A DNA stretch of 64,000 nucleotides from Butyrivibrio sp. INlla21 (GTDB lineage Bacteria > Bacillota > Clostridia > Lachnospirales > Lachnospiraceae). The stretch spans positions 62,001-126,000 of the forward strand of contig NZ_FPCC01000002.1 in NCBI RefSeq assembly GCF_900116875.1, read 5' to 3'. The number at the start of each line of letters is the position of its first letter. Position 1 is the first letter of the stretch. The notes under the pieces are model-generated. The model saw nothing but the letters and a program-made list of their open reading frames with translations, ran no database searches and was not told the DNA's origin. A program made the position numbers and the translations under genes. Shown here piece after piece: positions 7,328 to 14,705 of this stretch.

Positions 7328-7356
7328 TCGCGAAAAAAACATACCCTATCATAGAG
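7328..7356 (+). promoter_or_regulatory. promoter-like repeated element, copy C
   Basis: TCGCGAAAAAAACATACC followed by CTATCATAG, with TATCAT (7347-7352) as a possible -10. Nearly identical to copy E at 20401 (TCGCAAAAAAAACATGCC + CTATCATAG). It stands directly upstream of a structured RNA that has no convincing coding frame, so here the element would drive a non-coding transcript. Confidence 0.5.
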
Positions 7357-7446
7357 AACCACTGTGTTCTTGAGTTTGGTACGATGCCGCTTTTAGCGGT
7401 TATCTAGGGTTCGACTCCCTACAAGACACATGGTCTCTTTATTTTT
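7353..7446 (+). ncRNA. tRNA-like structured small RNA
   Basis: A perfect T-arm mimic (stem TAGGG/CCCTA around TTCGACT, 7405-7421) and an anticodon-arm mimic (stem CCGC/GCGG plus a G-T pair, 7386-7400). In tRNA numbering the loop reads CTTTTAG, i.e. a UUU 'anticodon'. The D-arm is reduced to a two-pair GT...AC hairpin. The closing helix pairs 7353-7372 with 7422-7438: 17 pairs with three single-base bulges, all on the 5' strand, followed by TTTATTTTTT. It lacks a normal 7-bp acceptor and an encoded CCA. It sits between promoter-like copy C and a U-run, so it looks like an independent transcript. The 5' part of the helix overlaps the promoter, so the transcribed helix may be only 12 bp. A degenerate tRNA-Lys is the main alternative. 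Confidence 0.6.
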
Positions 7447-7486
7447 TGTTTTGCAAAGCAAATTATATTTGAAAGGAGACAAATTA

Positions 7487-8335
7487 ATGAAAGGAACTGG
7501 AAAAATCGGAAAGGCGATTGAATTCATTTCGAGCTTTTCGGAGAAGCATCAGAAGGAGATCAAACTTGGTCTCACTATCACAGGAGTAATACTTACAGGT
7601 ATTACAGCAGCAAATGCTGGCATTAAAGCAAACGAAATTTTAAAAGAGCAGAAGAGAAGAGTCGAGGAACTAGAGGAAGATAGCGATTTAAACGAAGAGC
7701 AGTTTATGGAGGCTAAGAAAGAAGTAACTATTGATACTGTTAAGAAGATGGCACCGGTAGTTATCCCTCCTGTTGCAATTGGAGCAGCAACTATCTGGTC
7801 CGCGGTATCAGGTTATAAGTCAGCAACAAAACAGCTTGCGGCTATAACTGCAGCGTATAACCTTACAGAGAAGAAACTTATTGATTATCAAGATAAGGCT
7901 AAGGAACTTCTTGGCGATAAGAAGGCAACTGCAGTAACCGACGCAATAGCGGAGGATAAAGTTAAAAACAATCCTCCTACGGAAGGATCAGTATTCCACA
8001 CAGGACACGGAAATGTACTTTGTCTTGACGACTATTCTGGAAGATATTTCTACTCAGACCCTGAATTTATCAGAAAATGCGTAAATGATCTTAATGAACA
8101 GCTTAGAGATGAGTATTATGTATCATTAAATGATTTCTATGGAATGCTTGGTCTCGCTGATATTAAGCTTGGTTCTGATATAGGCTTCTGTATGGAAGAT
8201 GGAAATCTTAATGTATCATTCTCATTCACTGGTGCAACATTTGGTGATAGAGATAATATTCCTTGCCTTGTGCTTAATTATGACGTGTCGCCTAAGTATG
8301 GTTTCGGAGATTTCTCTGGGAGGTTTAATAGGTAA
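7487..8335 (+). CDS. DUF6353-type phage membrane protein (paralogue 2)
   Basis: Two hundred eighty-two residues. The start is the ATG after TGAAAGGAGACAAATTA, the phage's favoured ribosome site. Hydrophobic segment ~26-47 (IKLGLTITGVILTGITAANAG), a charged helix, a second hydrophobic stretch ~90-112, then the conserved C-terminal domain with LNEQLRDEYYVSLNDFYGML, C-x-E-D-G strand and a final Tyr/Gly-rich end. Paralogous in layout to 4431-5333 and 11331-12290; this copy matches the DUF6353 pattern best. Function unknown. Confidence 0.8.
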   Translation: MKGTGKIGKAIEFISSFSEKHQKEIKLGLTITGVILTGITAANAGIKANEILKEQKRRVEELEEDSDLNEEQFMEAKKEVTIDTVKKMAPVVIPPVAIGAATIWSAVSGYKSATKQLAAITAAYNLTEKKLIDYQDKAKELLGDKKATAVTDAIAEDKVKNNPPTEGSVFHTGHGNVLCLDDYSGRYFYSDPEFIRKCVNDLNEQLRDEYYVSLNDFYGMLGLADIKLGSDIGFCMEDGNLNVSFSFTGATFGDRDNIPCLVLNYDVSPKYGFGDFSGRFNR

Positions 8336-8562
8336 TGGAAAGAGCGATAAAGTTCTTGAAGCAAAACGGCATTGAATCGTTTGAACAGGCGGGCATCCTA
8401 GTGGTGCCTGTCTCTTCAGTTGTAGAAATGTACAAAATGATATCTACGGTTAAATCCTTACTTAAAGAGTGTGGATACGAGAAATCGTGGCGTATAGACC
8501 CTTACTATTACGAAAATAAAAGTAAGGAAATAGCAGATTTTAAAAATATATTTGATGAGTAA
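8335..8562 (+). CDS. hypothetical phage protein
   Basis: Seventy-five residues, starting in a TAATG overlap with the DUF6353 gene. Soluble: a helix, a beta strand GILVVPVSSV, then a charged helix with a W. No motif recognised; coupling to the membrane gene suggests a shared function. Confidence 0.65.
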   Translation: MERAIKFLKQNGIESFEQAGILVVPVSSVVEMYKMISTVKSLLKECGYEKSWRIDPYYYENKSKEIADFKNIFDE

Positions 8563-8574
8563 AGGAGACAAAAT

Positions 8575-9108
8575 ATGAGTAATAACCAAATTACAAAAAG
8601 TGATATCTTGGCAGGCGGAATTATATTAGGATTCCTTGGAACTATCATCTACGCAATTGATGTATCGTCAAAGCTTAAGACTGTGGCATCTAAACTTGAT
8701 AAATCGGTTAAAGAGCTTACATCTGATGTAGAGATCGAGATTCCTACAGAGCTTGTAAATAGGCAGGTTGAAAAAGCTGTTAGAGAAGAAGCTAAGTATC
8801 AGGTTGAGCGTGCAATGGCTGATGCTAGAAAAGATGTAGTTAAAAAGTATGCAACCGAAATCGAGAATGTTGTAGAAGATGAGTTTAAACTCCAGAAGGC
8901 TGATGTTGCTAAGACTCTTAAAAAAAAGATTGACGACATTGATATTCAGGAAATCAAGCGCCAAGTGAAGATTGAAGCTAGGGATGCTTGCGTTCAGAAA
9001 CTCAAGAACGATATTGATGATCTTTCAGATAAGTACACAGAACAGATCGAGTCTATGACCAGTATCTACGAAACAGTAGCAAATAAGATTCAGTCAATAG
9101 GAGACTAA
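8575..9108 (+). CDS. membrane-anchored coiled-coil protein
   Basis: One hundred seventy-seven residues: N-terminal span ~12-29 (ILAGGIILGFLGTIIYAI) followed by ~145 residues of almost uninterrupted charged heptads (Lys/Glu/Asp/Val). It would be a single-span protein with a long rod. Ribosome site TAAAGGAGACAAAAT. Could be a scaffold for the surrounding membrane proteins; that role is inferred. Confidence 0.7.
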   Translation: MSNNQITKSDILAGGIILGFLGTIIYAIDVSSKLKTVASKLDKSVKELTSDVEIEIPTELVNRQVEKAVREEAKYQVERAMADARKDVVKKYATEIENVVEDEFKLQKADVAKTLKKKIDDIDIQEIKRQVKIEARDACVQKLKNDIDDLSDKYTEQIESMTSIYETVANKIQSIGD

Positions 9109-9112
9109 TATT

Positions 9113-9253
9113 ATGGGGGTTATTATATTTCTTTTATGGTATCTAACCATTGGATTTATCTATTGGCTTGATATAACAAATACAATTAAAGCTAATCCTA
9201 CATATCAACAAGACTTGAATGCTATTTTGTCACGGATGCCTTGTTTACTATAG
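9113..9253 (+). CDS. 46-residue membrane protein
   Basis: Forty-six codons after ATAGGAGACTAATATT. N-terminal hydrophobic segment VIIFLLWYLTIGFIYWL (about 3-19), then a polar tail. Ends TAG at 9251-9253. Its size, one span and context match the other small membrane proteins of this block. Confidence 0.6.
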   Translation: MGVIIFLLWYLTIGFIYWLDITNTIKANPTYQQDLNAILSRMPCLL

Positions 9254-9308
9254 TAACCTGGCCAATGAGAATAATAAGAAGATTAATAAATTTTCTGGGA
9301 GGATGACA

Positions 9309-9521
9309 ATGATTAAAATTATTAAGCGGGGGACAAAGGCTGTCACAACATGTGATGAGTGCGGATGCGAGTTTTCTTATGAGGAAGAGGATATAAACCA
9401 TACAAGAGATGAGGAGATTATATTTGGCATACCATCTGTATATACCGGAAGGTATGTAATCTGCCCTCAATGTGCTAGAGGAGTAATGCTTGCAGCGTCA
9501 GCGACAAGAGATATTAATTAA
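9309..9521 (+). CDS. zinc-ribbon phage protein
   Basis: Seventy residues from the ATG at 9309, spaced correctly from TGGGAGGATGAC; ATG 9303 is the alternative. CDECGC (~15-20) and CPQC (~54-57) flank an acidic insert, a two-knuckle zinc ribbon. Common as small phage proteins of unknown function. Confidence 0.7.
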   Translation: MIKIIKRGTKAVTTCDECGCEFSYEEEDINHTRDEEIIFGIPSVYTGRYVICPQCARGVMLAASATRDIN

Positions 9522-9523
9522 CC

Positions 9524-9551
9524 TCGCAAAAATTACACATCCTCTTATAGG
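9524..9551 (+). promoter_or_regulatory. promoter-like repeated element, copy D
   Basis: TCGCAAAAATTACACATCC followed by TCTTATAGG, beginning two bases after the upstream stop codon. Spacing between the CGCA block and the TATAG box is two bases longer than in copies C and E. Upstream of the acidic membrane protein at 9590. Confidence 0.5.
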
Positions 9552-9589
9552 AATAAACAAATTTGGATTTCTATAGGAGGGAATCGAAT

Positions 9590-9895
9590 ATGAGCAAAAA
9601 GCACAAAAATCAGAATGTTAATGTTGAAACTGTTAATGAGATCGAAGGTATGGAGGATAATGAAATGACAGAAAAGAAGAACATTATCGAGAGAGTTAAG
9701 GATTTTGGAAATAAGGTTCCGAAGCCTGTTAAGTTTATTGCAGGTGGCGTAGCAGCCGCAGCAGCAATAGCTGGAACAGCTTTGGTGGTTATCTCTAAGG
9801 TTCGTGGCAACGAAGATGATGAGGACTTTGATGACGTTGAAGACTTTGAAACAGAGGTTGATGAGGTAGAGACAGAAGCACCTGTTGAAGAGTGA
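9590..9895 (+). CDS. acidic single-span membrane protein
   Basis: One hundred one residues; ATG 9590 follows TATAGGAGGGAATCGA. An N-terminal polar half, a VPKPVKFIAGG hinge, one hydrophobic stretch ~57-76 rich in Ala, then a very acidic C-terminal tail (Asp/Glu in about 25 of the last 33 residues or near it). Membrane-anchored, probably binding a basic partner through the tail. Unknown function. Confidence 0.7.
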   Translation: MSKKHKNQNVNVETVNEIEGMEDNEMTEKKNIIERVKDFGNKVPKPVKFIAGGVAAAAAIAGTALVVISKVRGNEDDEDFDDVEDFETEVDEVETEAPVEE

Positions 9896-9944
9896 GACTC
9901 ATTTAGAGACACTTAATGAAAACTGAATATTGAAACCAAATATG

Positions 9945-9974
9945 AGAGCGTTTACATGCGCTCTTATATTTTTT
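9945..9974 (+). terminator. intrinsic terminator
   Basis: Stem AGAGCG (9945-9950) / CGCTCT (9959-9964), loop TTTACATG, followed by TATATTTTTT. A clean Rho-independent hairpin between the acidic membrane gene and the next small membrane gene. The U-run merges with the ribosome site of the gene at 9992. Confidence 0.7.
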
Positions 9975-9991
9975 GAAAGGAGACTATTTTA

Positions 9992-10171
9992 ATGGGTAAT
10001 CTAATTAACAAGTACAATGAGAAACTCGCGAACGACGAGAAGTTTAACAGAGCTATTATCTACGGTGGACTCCTTGTTCAGGGGATTTGCACAATAGCTA
10101 TTATCACTGCTAGTTACTTTGGTGGTATGAGAAAAGGTGTTGATATTACTGACGCGCATTATGAAGAGTAA
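9992..10171 (+). CDS. 59-residue single-span membrane protein
   Basis: Fifty-nine codons after TTGAAAGGAGACTATTTTA. Polar N-terminal helix, hydrophobic stretch ~24-45 (IYGGLLVQGICTIAIITAS), then a short acidic tail. Placed between similar small membrane genes. Function unknown. Confidence 0.65.
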   Translation: MGNLINKYNEKLANDEKFNRAIIYGGLLVQGICTIAIITASYFGGMRKGVDITDAHYEE

Positions 10172-10183
10172 AGGAGGCATCTT

Positions 10184-10432
10184 ATGAAAAATAAGGGATT
10201 TATCAAGATCATAGCAAAGGCTGTTATCACAGTAAGTTCTATGGTTGCAGTTAATGATTTTCTTGGATTTTATGCACCAACAAGATCAAGCCAAACTATT
10301 CATAGACTTGGTAATAACATAGCTGGCCTTTCTGTTGGATATTTAATTGGTAAAAAGGCAGCAGATTTTGCTGTTAATGCTGTAGAAGATGCAATTGATG
10401 CATATAACGGAGAGGAGAAGAAAGATGGCTGA
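10184..10432 (+). CDS. small membrane protein
   Basis: Eighty-two residues after GTAAAGGAGGCATCTT. Two moderately hydrophobic stretches (~5-24 and ~42-62) with a Gly-rich second one, ending in a charged GEEKKDG tail. Overlaps the next gene by 8 bases, so likely co-translated. Confidence 0.65.
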   Translation: MKNKGFIKIIAKAVITVSSMVAVNDFLGFYAPTRSSQTIHRLGNNIAGLSVGYLIGKKAADFAVNAVEDAIDAYNGEEKKDG

Positions 10433-10997
10433 TGAGCAGAAAAAGGAAATACGTCCTGTAGCTCATGGAAGAATTAAAGAAAAGGGTCTCGGCGAGAAAG
10501 CTGCTGAGGCCTTTCTTTCTGAGGATACAAGGAACGTAAAGAATTATATTTTGTGGGATGTACTTATCCCGGGTATTAAGAATGCAGTAGCAGATGTGGT
10601 TATTGGCGGAATTGAGATGATGCTCTTTGGTTCTACTAGGGGTAGAAAGAGCAGCGGAAGTAGAGGTGGCAGTTATGTATCTTATTCGAGCTATTATGAC
10701 TCTGATCGCTCTGTGGGTGGCCGTTCTAGAGTGGATCGTGGTGGTTCTTCTTCTAACTACGATTTCTCTAATATACTGCTTGACTCACGAGGCGAAGCAG
10801 AGGAAGTTATATCTTCGATGGAAGAACTCGTTAAGCGCTACGGCGAAGCGTCTGTGGCGGACCTTTGTCAGCTTGTTGGGGTAACATCTAAGTTTACTGA
10901 TAATAGATGGGGTTGGACTGATTGCAGAGACTTCTCTTATAAAAGATCAGGTAGAGGTTATATCTTAGACTTTGCACGGCCTATCTATCTTGACTAA
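10425..10997 (+). CDS. hypothetical phage protein with Arg/Gly/Ser-rich linker
   Basis: One hundred ninety residues from ATG 10425 (GGAGAGGAGAAGAAAG upstream). The N-terminal ~65 residues, with KGLGEKAAEAFLSEDTRNV and a hydrophobic stretch around WDVLIPGIKNAVADVVIGG, are joined by a Ser/Gly/Arg/Tyr-rich linker (~70-110) to a compact C-terminal domain (EAEEVISSMEELVKRYGEAS...). I recognise this as a phage family that accompanies DUF6353-type genes, without known function. Probably peripheral to the membrane. Confidence 0.65.
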   Translation: MADEQKKEIRPVAHGRIKEKGLGEKAAEAFLSEDTRNVKNYILWDVLIPGIKNAVADVVIGGIEMMLFGSTRGRKSSGSRGGSYVSYSSYYDSDRSVGGRSRVDRGGSSSNYDFSNILLDSRGEAEEVISSMEELVKRYGEASVADLCQLVGVTSKFTDNRWGWTDCRDFSYKRSGRGYILDFARPIYLD

Positions 10998-11018
10998 GTG
11001 ACTTTTGAGGGAGGTCAT

Positions 11019-11315
11019 ATGGGCAAAACACAATTACCACATCACGATAAATTTAGTGATTATTCGCCAGAAGAAATAGCAAAAATAACAAAGAATGTTT
11101 GTGTTAAGCACAAATGTCCTTATGTGAAGTTTGTTCACTCTTCTGGTTATTTAAAAAAATCAAATTCCACATTTAAGCTGGCATGTGATAGATTCTGCGA
11201 CTATTTATGTATAGCAGGTAAGTCAAGAGGTTGTATGCCAGATGAATGTACGCATTATAAAGATAAAAACGTTAAAAGAAGAATTAACCCGATGTCGGGA
11301 ATATATGATTTTTGA
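11019..11315 (+). CDS. Cys-rich phage protein
   Basis: Ninety-eight residues; start at ATG 11019 after TGAGGGAGGTCAT. Cysteines cluster as NVC...KCP and CDRFCDYLC...GC...EC, suggesting one or two metal sites. No known domain recognised. Confidence 0.65.
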   Translation: MGKTQLPHHDKFSDYSPEEIAKITKNVCVKHKCPYVKFVHSSGYLKKSNSTFKLACDRFCDYLCIAGKSRGCMPDECTHYKDKNVKRRINPMSGIYDF

Positions 11316-11330
11316 AAGGAGACATAAGAA

Positions 11331-12290
11331 ATGTCCGAATTAACTAACAAAGTGACTAGGGGAATCGGTAAAGTAAAGCTTTCAACCATTAAGCATTCTC
11401 CAGAATTACTTCTGGCAGCAGGCATTATTAGTGGCGCTGCTACAATCTTCTTTGCAGCTAAGGGGACGCTTAAAGCTGGAGAAGTAATTGACGCTCACAA
11501 AGAGAAAATGGATCAAATTCACGAAGCTACAGAAGTAGCAACAGTGGAAGAGTATTCTGCTAAGGATGCTCAGATTGATACTGTAAAGACTTATGTACAG
11601 ACAGGTGCATCATTTGCTAAGATCTACGCTCCTGCAATTATATTTGGTGCTGTATCACTTACATGTATCCTCGCTTCTCACGGCATTATGAGGAAGAGAA
11701 ACGTGGCACTTGCAGCGACTCTCGCAACAGTAAGAACAGCATTTGACGAGTATAGAGGAAGGGTTGTCCGTGACCTTGGAAAAGAAATGGATAACCACTT
11801 TCTCTATGATACCGTTGAAGAAGTGGTTGAAAAAGAGATTACTGACCCTGAGACTGGAAAGACCAAAAAGAAGAAAGAGAAGGTTCAGGTTCCTACAAAG
11901 ACATCTATTTATTCAAGATTCTTTGATGAGGCTAACAAGAACTGGGAAAAAGATGGATACTCCAACTATTTCTTTATAAAGTCTCAGATTAATTACCTTC
12001 AGAATAATCTTATTCGTGACGGCTATCTATTCCTTAATGATGTTTATAAAGCACTTGGTTTCCCGATTTCTCAGGCTGGACAGACAGCTGGTTGGATTTA
12101 TGACTTTGACAACAAGGAGAACACACAGTTCTTTATCGACGGATTTACTGCAAGCGATAATGATCTTTCTCAACCTGTTAGAGACCTTATGAATGGCTAT
12201 AACAGAAATGTTCTTCTTAACTTTGTAAACATCAAAGACGACATCTTAACAGATCTTCCTAGAGTTAACAGTGAAGTAGCACCTATCTGA
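11331..12290 (+). CDS. DUF6353-type phage membrane protein (paralogue 3)
   Basis: Three hundred nineteen residues after TTGAAAGGAGACATAAGA. KHSPELLLAAGIISG begins the first hydrophobic segment (~22-42), a diagnostic start for this family. The second hydrophobic segment is ~97-122, then a basic linker (KTKKKKEKVQV) and the C-terminal domain with INYLQNNLIRDGYLFLNDVY and a W-x-Y-D strand. Longest of the three paralogues because of the Lys-rich insert around residues 165-180. Function unknown. Confidence 0.8.
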   Translation: MSELTNKVTRGIGKVKLSTIKHSPELLLAAGIISGAATIFFAAKGTLKAGEVIDAHKEKMDQIHEATEVATVEEYSAKDAQIDTVKTYVQTGASFAKIYAPAIIFGAVSLTCILASHGIMRKRNVALAATLATVRTAFDEYRGRVVRDLGKEMDNHFLYDTVEEVVEKEITDPETGKTKKKKEKVQVPTKTSIYSRFFDEANKNWEKDGYSNYFFIKSQINYLQNNLIRDGYLFLNDVYKALGFPISQAGQTAGWIYDFDNKENTQFFIDGFTASDNDLSQPVRDLMNGYNRNVLLNFVNIKDDILTDLPRVNSEVAPI

Positions 12291-12331
12291 TGATACTTAA
12301 ACATCCATGCTAACAATATTGGAGGAAATTG

Positions 12332-12829
12332 ATGAAAAAGTTTTTAAAGGGGGTCGCAGGCTTAACTGCGGCTCTTTTATTATGCCTAAATTTAGATATA
12401 GAAGCTTATGCAGAACAAATAGTTGAGCAGGGCGAATACAACAGACCCTGGTTTTATACTGAAGAAGATATAGCCGAGGAAATAAGACTTGGGGAAATGG
12501 AGCTCCTTGCTCAGCTTGTTCATGCGGAAGCTGGTAACCAATCACTTTATGGAAAAAGACTAGTAGCTTGCGTGGTAATAAACCGCGTTAAATCTGAAGA
12601 TTTCCCTAACACAGTAGAGGAAGTTATATTTCAAGATGGTCAGTTCTCTGTTGTAAAAAATGGTGCTTTTGATGATGCCGCATACAACATGGAAGATACT
12701 GACTACGAAGCAGTAAGTCTTGAGTGGGATAACCAAACTAACGAAGACATATTATATTTCAACAATTCCAAGAATGTTAGTGGATCTGGAAAACCTTTTA
12801 AGGTCGGAGATCACTGGTTTAACAATTAA
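12332..12829 (+). CDS. secreted SleB-like cell wall hydrolase
   Basis: One hundred sixty-five residues from ATG 12332 (TTGGAGGAAATTG upstream). Signal peptide: KK, hydrophobic core GLTAALLLCLNL, likely cleavage after AYA. The mature part has LLAQLVHAEAGNQ with the catalytic-type Glu, then VVINRVKSEDFPNTVEEVI and QFS, the signature of the SleB/CwlJ Hydrolase_2 family, which cuts peptidoglycan. It lies inside the membrane-protein block, far from the holin/endolysin genes. A local wall-remodelling role beside the membrane proteins is therefore more likely than terminal lysis; that is inference. Confidence 0.8.
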   Translation: MKKFLKGVAGLTAALLLCLNLDIEAYAEQIVEQGEYNRPWFYTEEDIAEEIRLGEMELLAQLVHAEAGNQSLYGKRLVACVVINRVKSEDFPNTVEEVIFQDGQFSVVKNGAFDDAAYNMEDTDYEAVSLEWDNQTNEDILYFNNSKNVSGSGKPFKVGDHWFNN

Positions 12830-12855
12830 AAAACATAGTAAGGAGACATCTACAA

Positions 12856-13053
12856 ATGATTGACACAGTAGTAAGACAGACATGTGATGTATGTGGAAAA
12901 CATGAGTGCGTAGCTAATAGCGAAAACGTACCATCATGGACTATTCCATCAGAAGTTGGAGATCTTTGTCCTTCGTGTGCAAGAGCTTGGGAAGAGCATA
13001 AAGCGGATTTTCTTATAAGGATGAGGAAAGAAAACGGAAAGGATTTGGTATAA
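12856..13053 (+). CDS. zinc-binding phage protein
   Basis: Sixty-five residues after GTAAGGAGACATCTACAA. CDVCGKHEC near the N-terminus and CPSC at ~39-42 form a zinc ribbon; the rest is a charged helix. The 19-base start region AAGGAGACATCTACAAATG is repeated exactly on the minus strand at 24637-24655. Confidence 0.7.
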   Translation: MIDTVVRQTCDVCGKHECVANSENVPSWTIPSEVGDLCPSCARAWEEHKADFLIRMRKENGKDLV

Positions 13054-13057
13054 AAAC

Positions 13058-13822
13058 ATGAACCAGTCTTTTAAGAATGTACTTATATTTCTTACAGGAA
13101 CTGCAGTGGGGTCAGTATCTACGTTCTTTGCTGTAAAAAAGATATTTGAACTTAAAGCAGACCTCGAAGTAGAGTCTGTAAGAGATGCATATAATAACCG
13201 TCTTGCCGAGATTGAGGAATTTAGATCATCTATGGATGGTGAGCTTGAGGGCCCAGAGACAATAGACGAAAAGGTTCACCTTGATGAGCATAAATCATCT
13301 ATAGCAAGGCAACTTAACAATAAACCACCTCTTACGGATTATACAAAGTATTTTGTAGGAAGTAAGTCAAACGAAGAGCTTGATCTTAAAGAGGTGACTA
13401 GAGATCCTCACGACGAAATTGATGAGGATACTGATCCGGCTGAGCTCGAAGGTCCAGAAGATGATGAGCCTTATACCGATGAGGAAGATAAGGACGAAAC
13501 ACTTAATTACGAAGATCATGAGCTTAACGGTAAGCATAAGAAAGCAAAAGAAGATGGTAAGCCTCCTTATTTAATAGATAAAGGGGACTACGACCTTACA
13601 TGCGATAACTACGATAAGATTTCCTTATTATATTACCTTCCTGACGATATTGTTGTTAACGAAGATAATGAAATTGAAGGTAATGTGAGAACACTTATTG
13701 GTAATCTTATAGCTGAGACTGGGTTTGATCAGGATGAAGAAGAAGTTATGTATGTAAGAAACGACATTCTATCATCTGATTTCGAGATTCAGAAAATATT
13801 TAGTGAGTACACTGGTGAATGA
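13058..13822 (+). CDS. membrane-anchored acidic phage protein
   Basis: Two hundred fifty-four residues. N-terminal span ~6-25 (KNVLIFLTGTAVGSVSTFFAV), a coiled segment, a conserved-looking KPPLTDYTKYF motif (~87-97), a long acidic linker, and a C-terminal domain DKGDYDLTCDNYDKISLLYYLPDD. Type and order match a phage family usually found with DUF6353-type genes. No ribosome site of strength upstream, but it starts four bases after the previous stop. Function unknown. Confidence 0.7.
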   Translation: MNQSFKNVLIFLTGTAVGSVSTFFAVKKIFELKADLEVESVRDAYNNRLAEIEEFRSSMDGELEGPETIDEKVHLDEHKSSIARQLNNKPPLTDYTKYFVGSKSNEELDLKEVTRDPHDEIDEDTDPAELEGPEDDEPYTDEEDKDETLNYEDHELNGKHKKAKEDGKPPYLIDKGDYDLTCDNYDKISLLYYLPDDIVVNEDNEIEGNVRTLIGNLIAETGFDQDEEEVMYVRNDILSSDFEIQKIFSEYTGE

Positions 13823-13988
13823 ACTCGTGTTAACAGTTGTTTATATGGGTAATTAACTCGTGTATTTAAAAGAAAAATGAAGGGAAATAAACATATATGC
13901 ATAGATAACAACTTTTATAAGGGTTTATGTAGCGTATAAACTACATGGACTCTTTAGTGTTGCTATCTATTTGCAAGAAAGGAGGAAA
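13823..13988 (+). other. non-coding leader with hairpin and repeat
   Basis: A 166-base gap. AACTCGTGT occurs twice, at 13822-13830 and 13855-13863. ATGTAG (13927-13932) pairs with CTACAT (13941-13946), with an alternative pairing GTTTAT/ATAAAC in the same stretch. It ends at AAGAAAGGAGGAAA. It could be a structured 5' leader for the gene at 13989; no terminator or clear promoter is seen. Confidence 0.4.
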
Positions 13989-14498
13989 ATGAAAGCTGAT
14001 ACTAACTATTTTGAGTATTTATGCTCTATGGCGCGTCTTTCCTCCCAAAGATATAGAAAGTATAGAGGACTTCTAAGGCATTTATACCAAGTTGAGTTTA
14101 GATATATACATCCCATGGACGAAAACAGGGTGTTTGATGCTATAGATCTTCGTCGAGAGTACTTTGATAGAGGTGACGTCGGAGATACTGCATCTGTTTT
14201 AGAGGTTTTACTTGCTTTTAGTCGCAGAATAGAGACTGAAATTATGTCTGACGACCCTGATAGGGATAGAATTGAGCGTTGGTTTTGGGTGATGCTTGAG
14301 AATTTAGGGTTGTTAGAGGATGGTATCTACGATTCTGAGGAAGAAATTAATAGAATTTTAGATATTTGGATGGACAGAAAGTTTACAAAAAAAGGACATG
14401 GAAATATATTTTCGACATCAAAAAGTGACACGGACTTAAGAGACGTGGAATTTTGGTGGCAAATGCAACGATATATGGTCGAAAAATACGGGAATTAA
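13989..14498 (+). CDS. conserved-looking phage protein upstream of replication genes
   Basis: One hundred sixty-nine residues; ATG 13989 follows AGAAAGGAGGAAA. Contains DENRVFDAIDLRREYFD and SVLEVLLAFSRRIE followed by FWVMLENLGL, which I associate with a phage family of unknown function located beside replication genes. Soluble, helical. Last gene before the candidate origin. Confidence 0.7.
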   Translation: MKADTNYFEYLCSMARLSSQRYRKYRGLLRHLYQVEFRYIHPMDENRVFDAIDLRREYFDRGDVGDTASVLEVLLAFSRRIETEIMSDDPDRDRIERWFWVMLENLGLLEDGIYDSEEEINRILDIWMDRKFTKKGHGNIFSTSKSDTDLRDVEFWWQMQRYMVEKYGN

Positions 14499-14673
14499 TG
14501 TCGCTTTTGCGTTTTTATGTCGCTTTTTTTAGAAAAAAGACATCATTTAACCCGCATGGTTGAGCCATTATGTCACTTTGTCACTTTTTCCTTTCTTATT
14601 AGTTATAAAAATAAAAATAAATATAAATAATATATAGAGAATAAACTGTAGAAAAAAAAGTGGCAAAACGACA
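14498..14673 (+). other. candidate replication origin (iterons and AT-rich core)
   Basis: Direct repeats ATGTCGCTTTTG (14498), ATGTCGCTTTTTT (14517) and TGTCACTTTGTCACTTTTT (14571), and an inverted copy AAAAAGTGGCAAAACGACAT (14654-14673). Between the last direct and the inverted copy lies about 60 bases of almost pure A/T (14591-14650). Repeats flanking an easily melted core, directly upstream of the helicase-primase-polymerase gene, are what an initiator-dependent origin looks like. A terminator plus promoter region is the alternative. Confidence 0.45.
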
Positions 14674-14705
14674 TCGAGGTATGAAATTATATTTTGGAGG
14701 AAAAT

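Noticed and set aside
7363..7430. Functional tRNA-Lys
   Set aside because: The D-arm is nearly absent, the last two acceptor pairs fail in standard register, and no CCA is encoded, so I call it tRNA-like rather than a normal tRNA.
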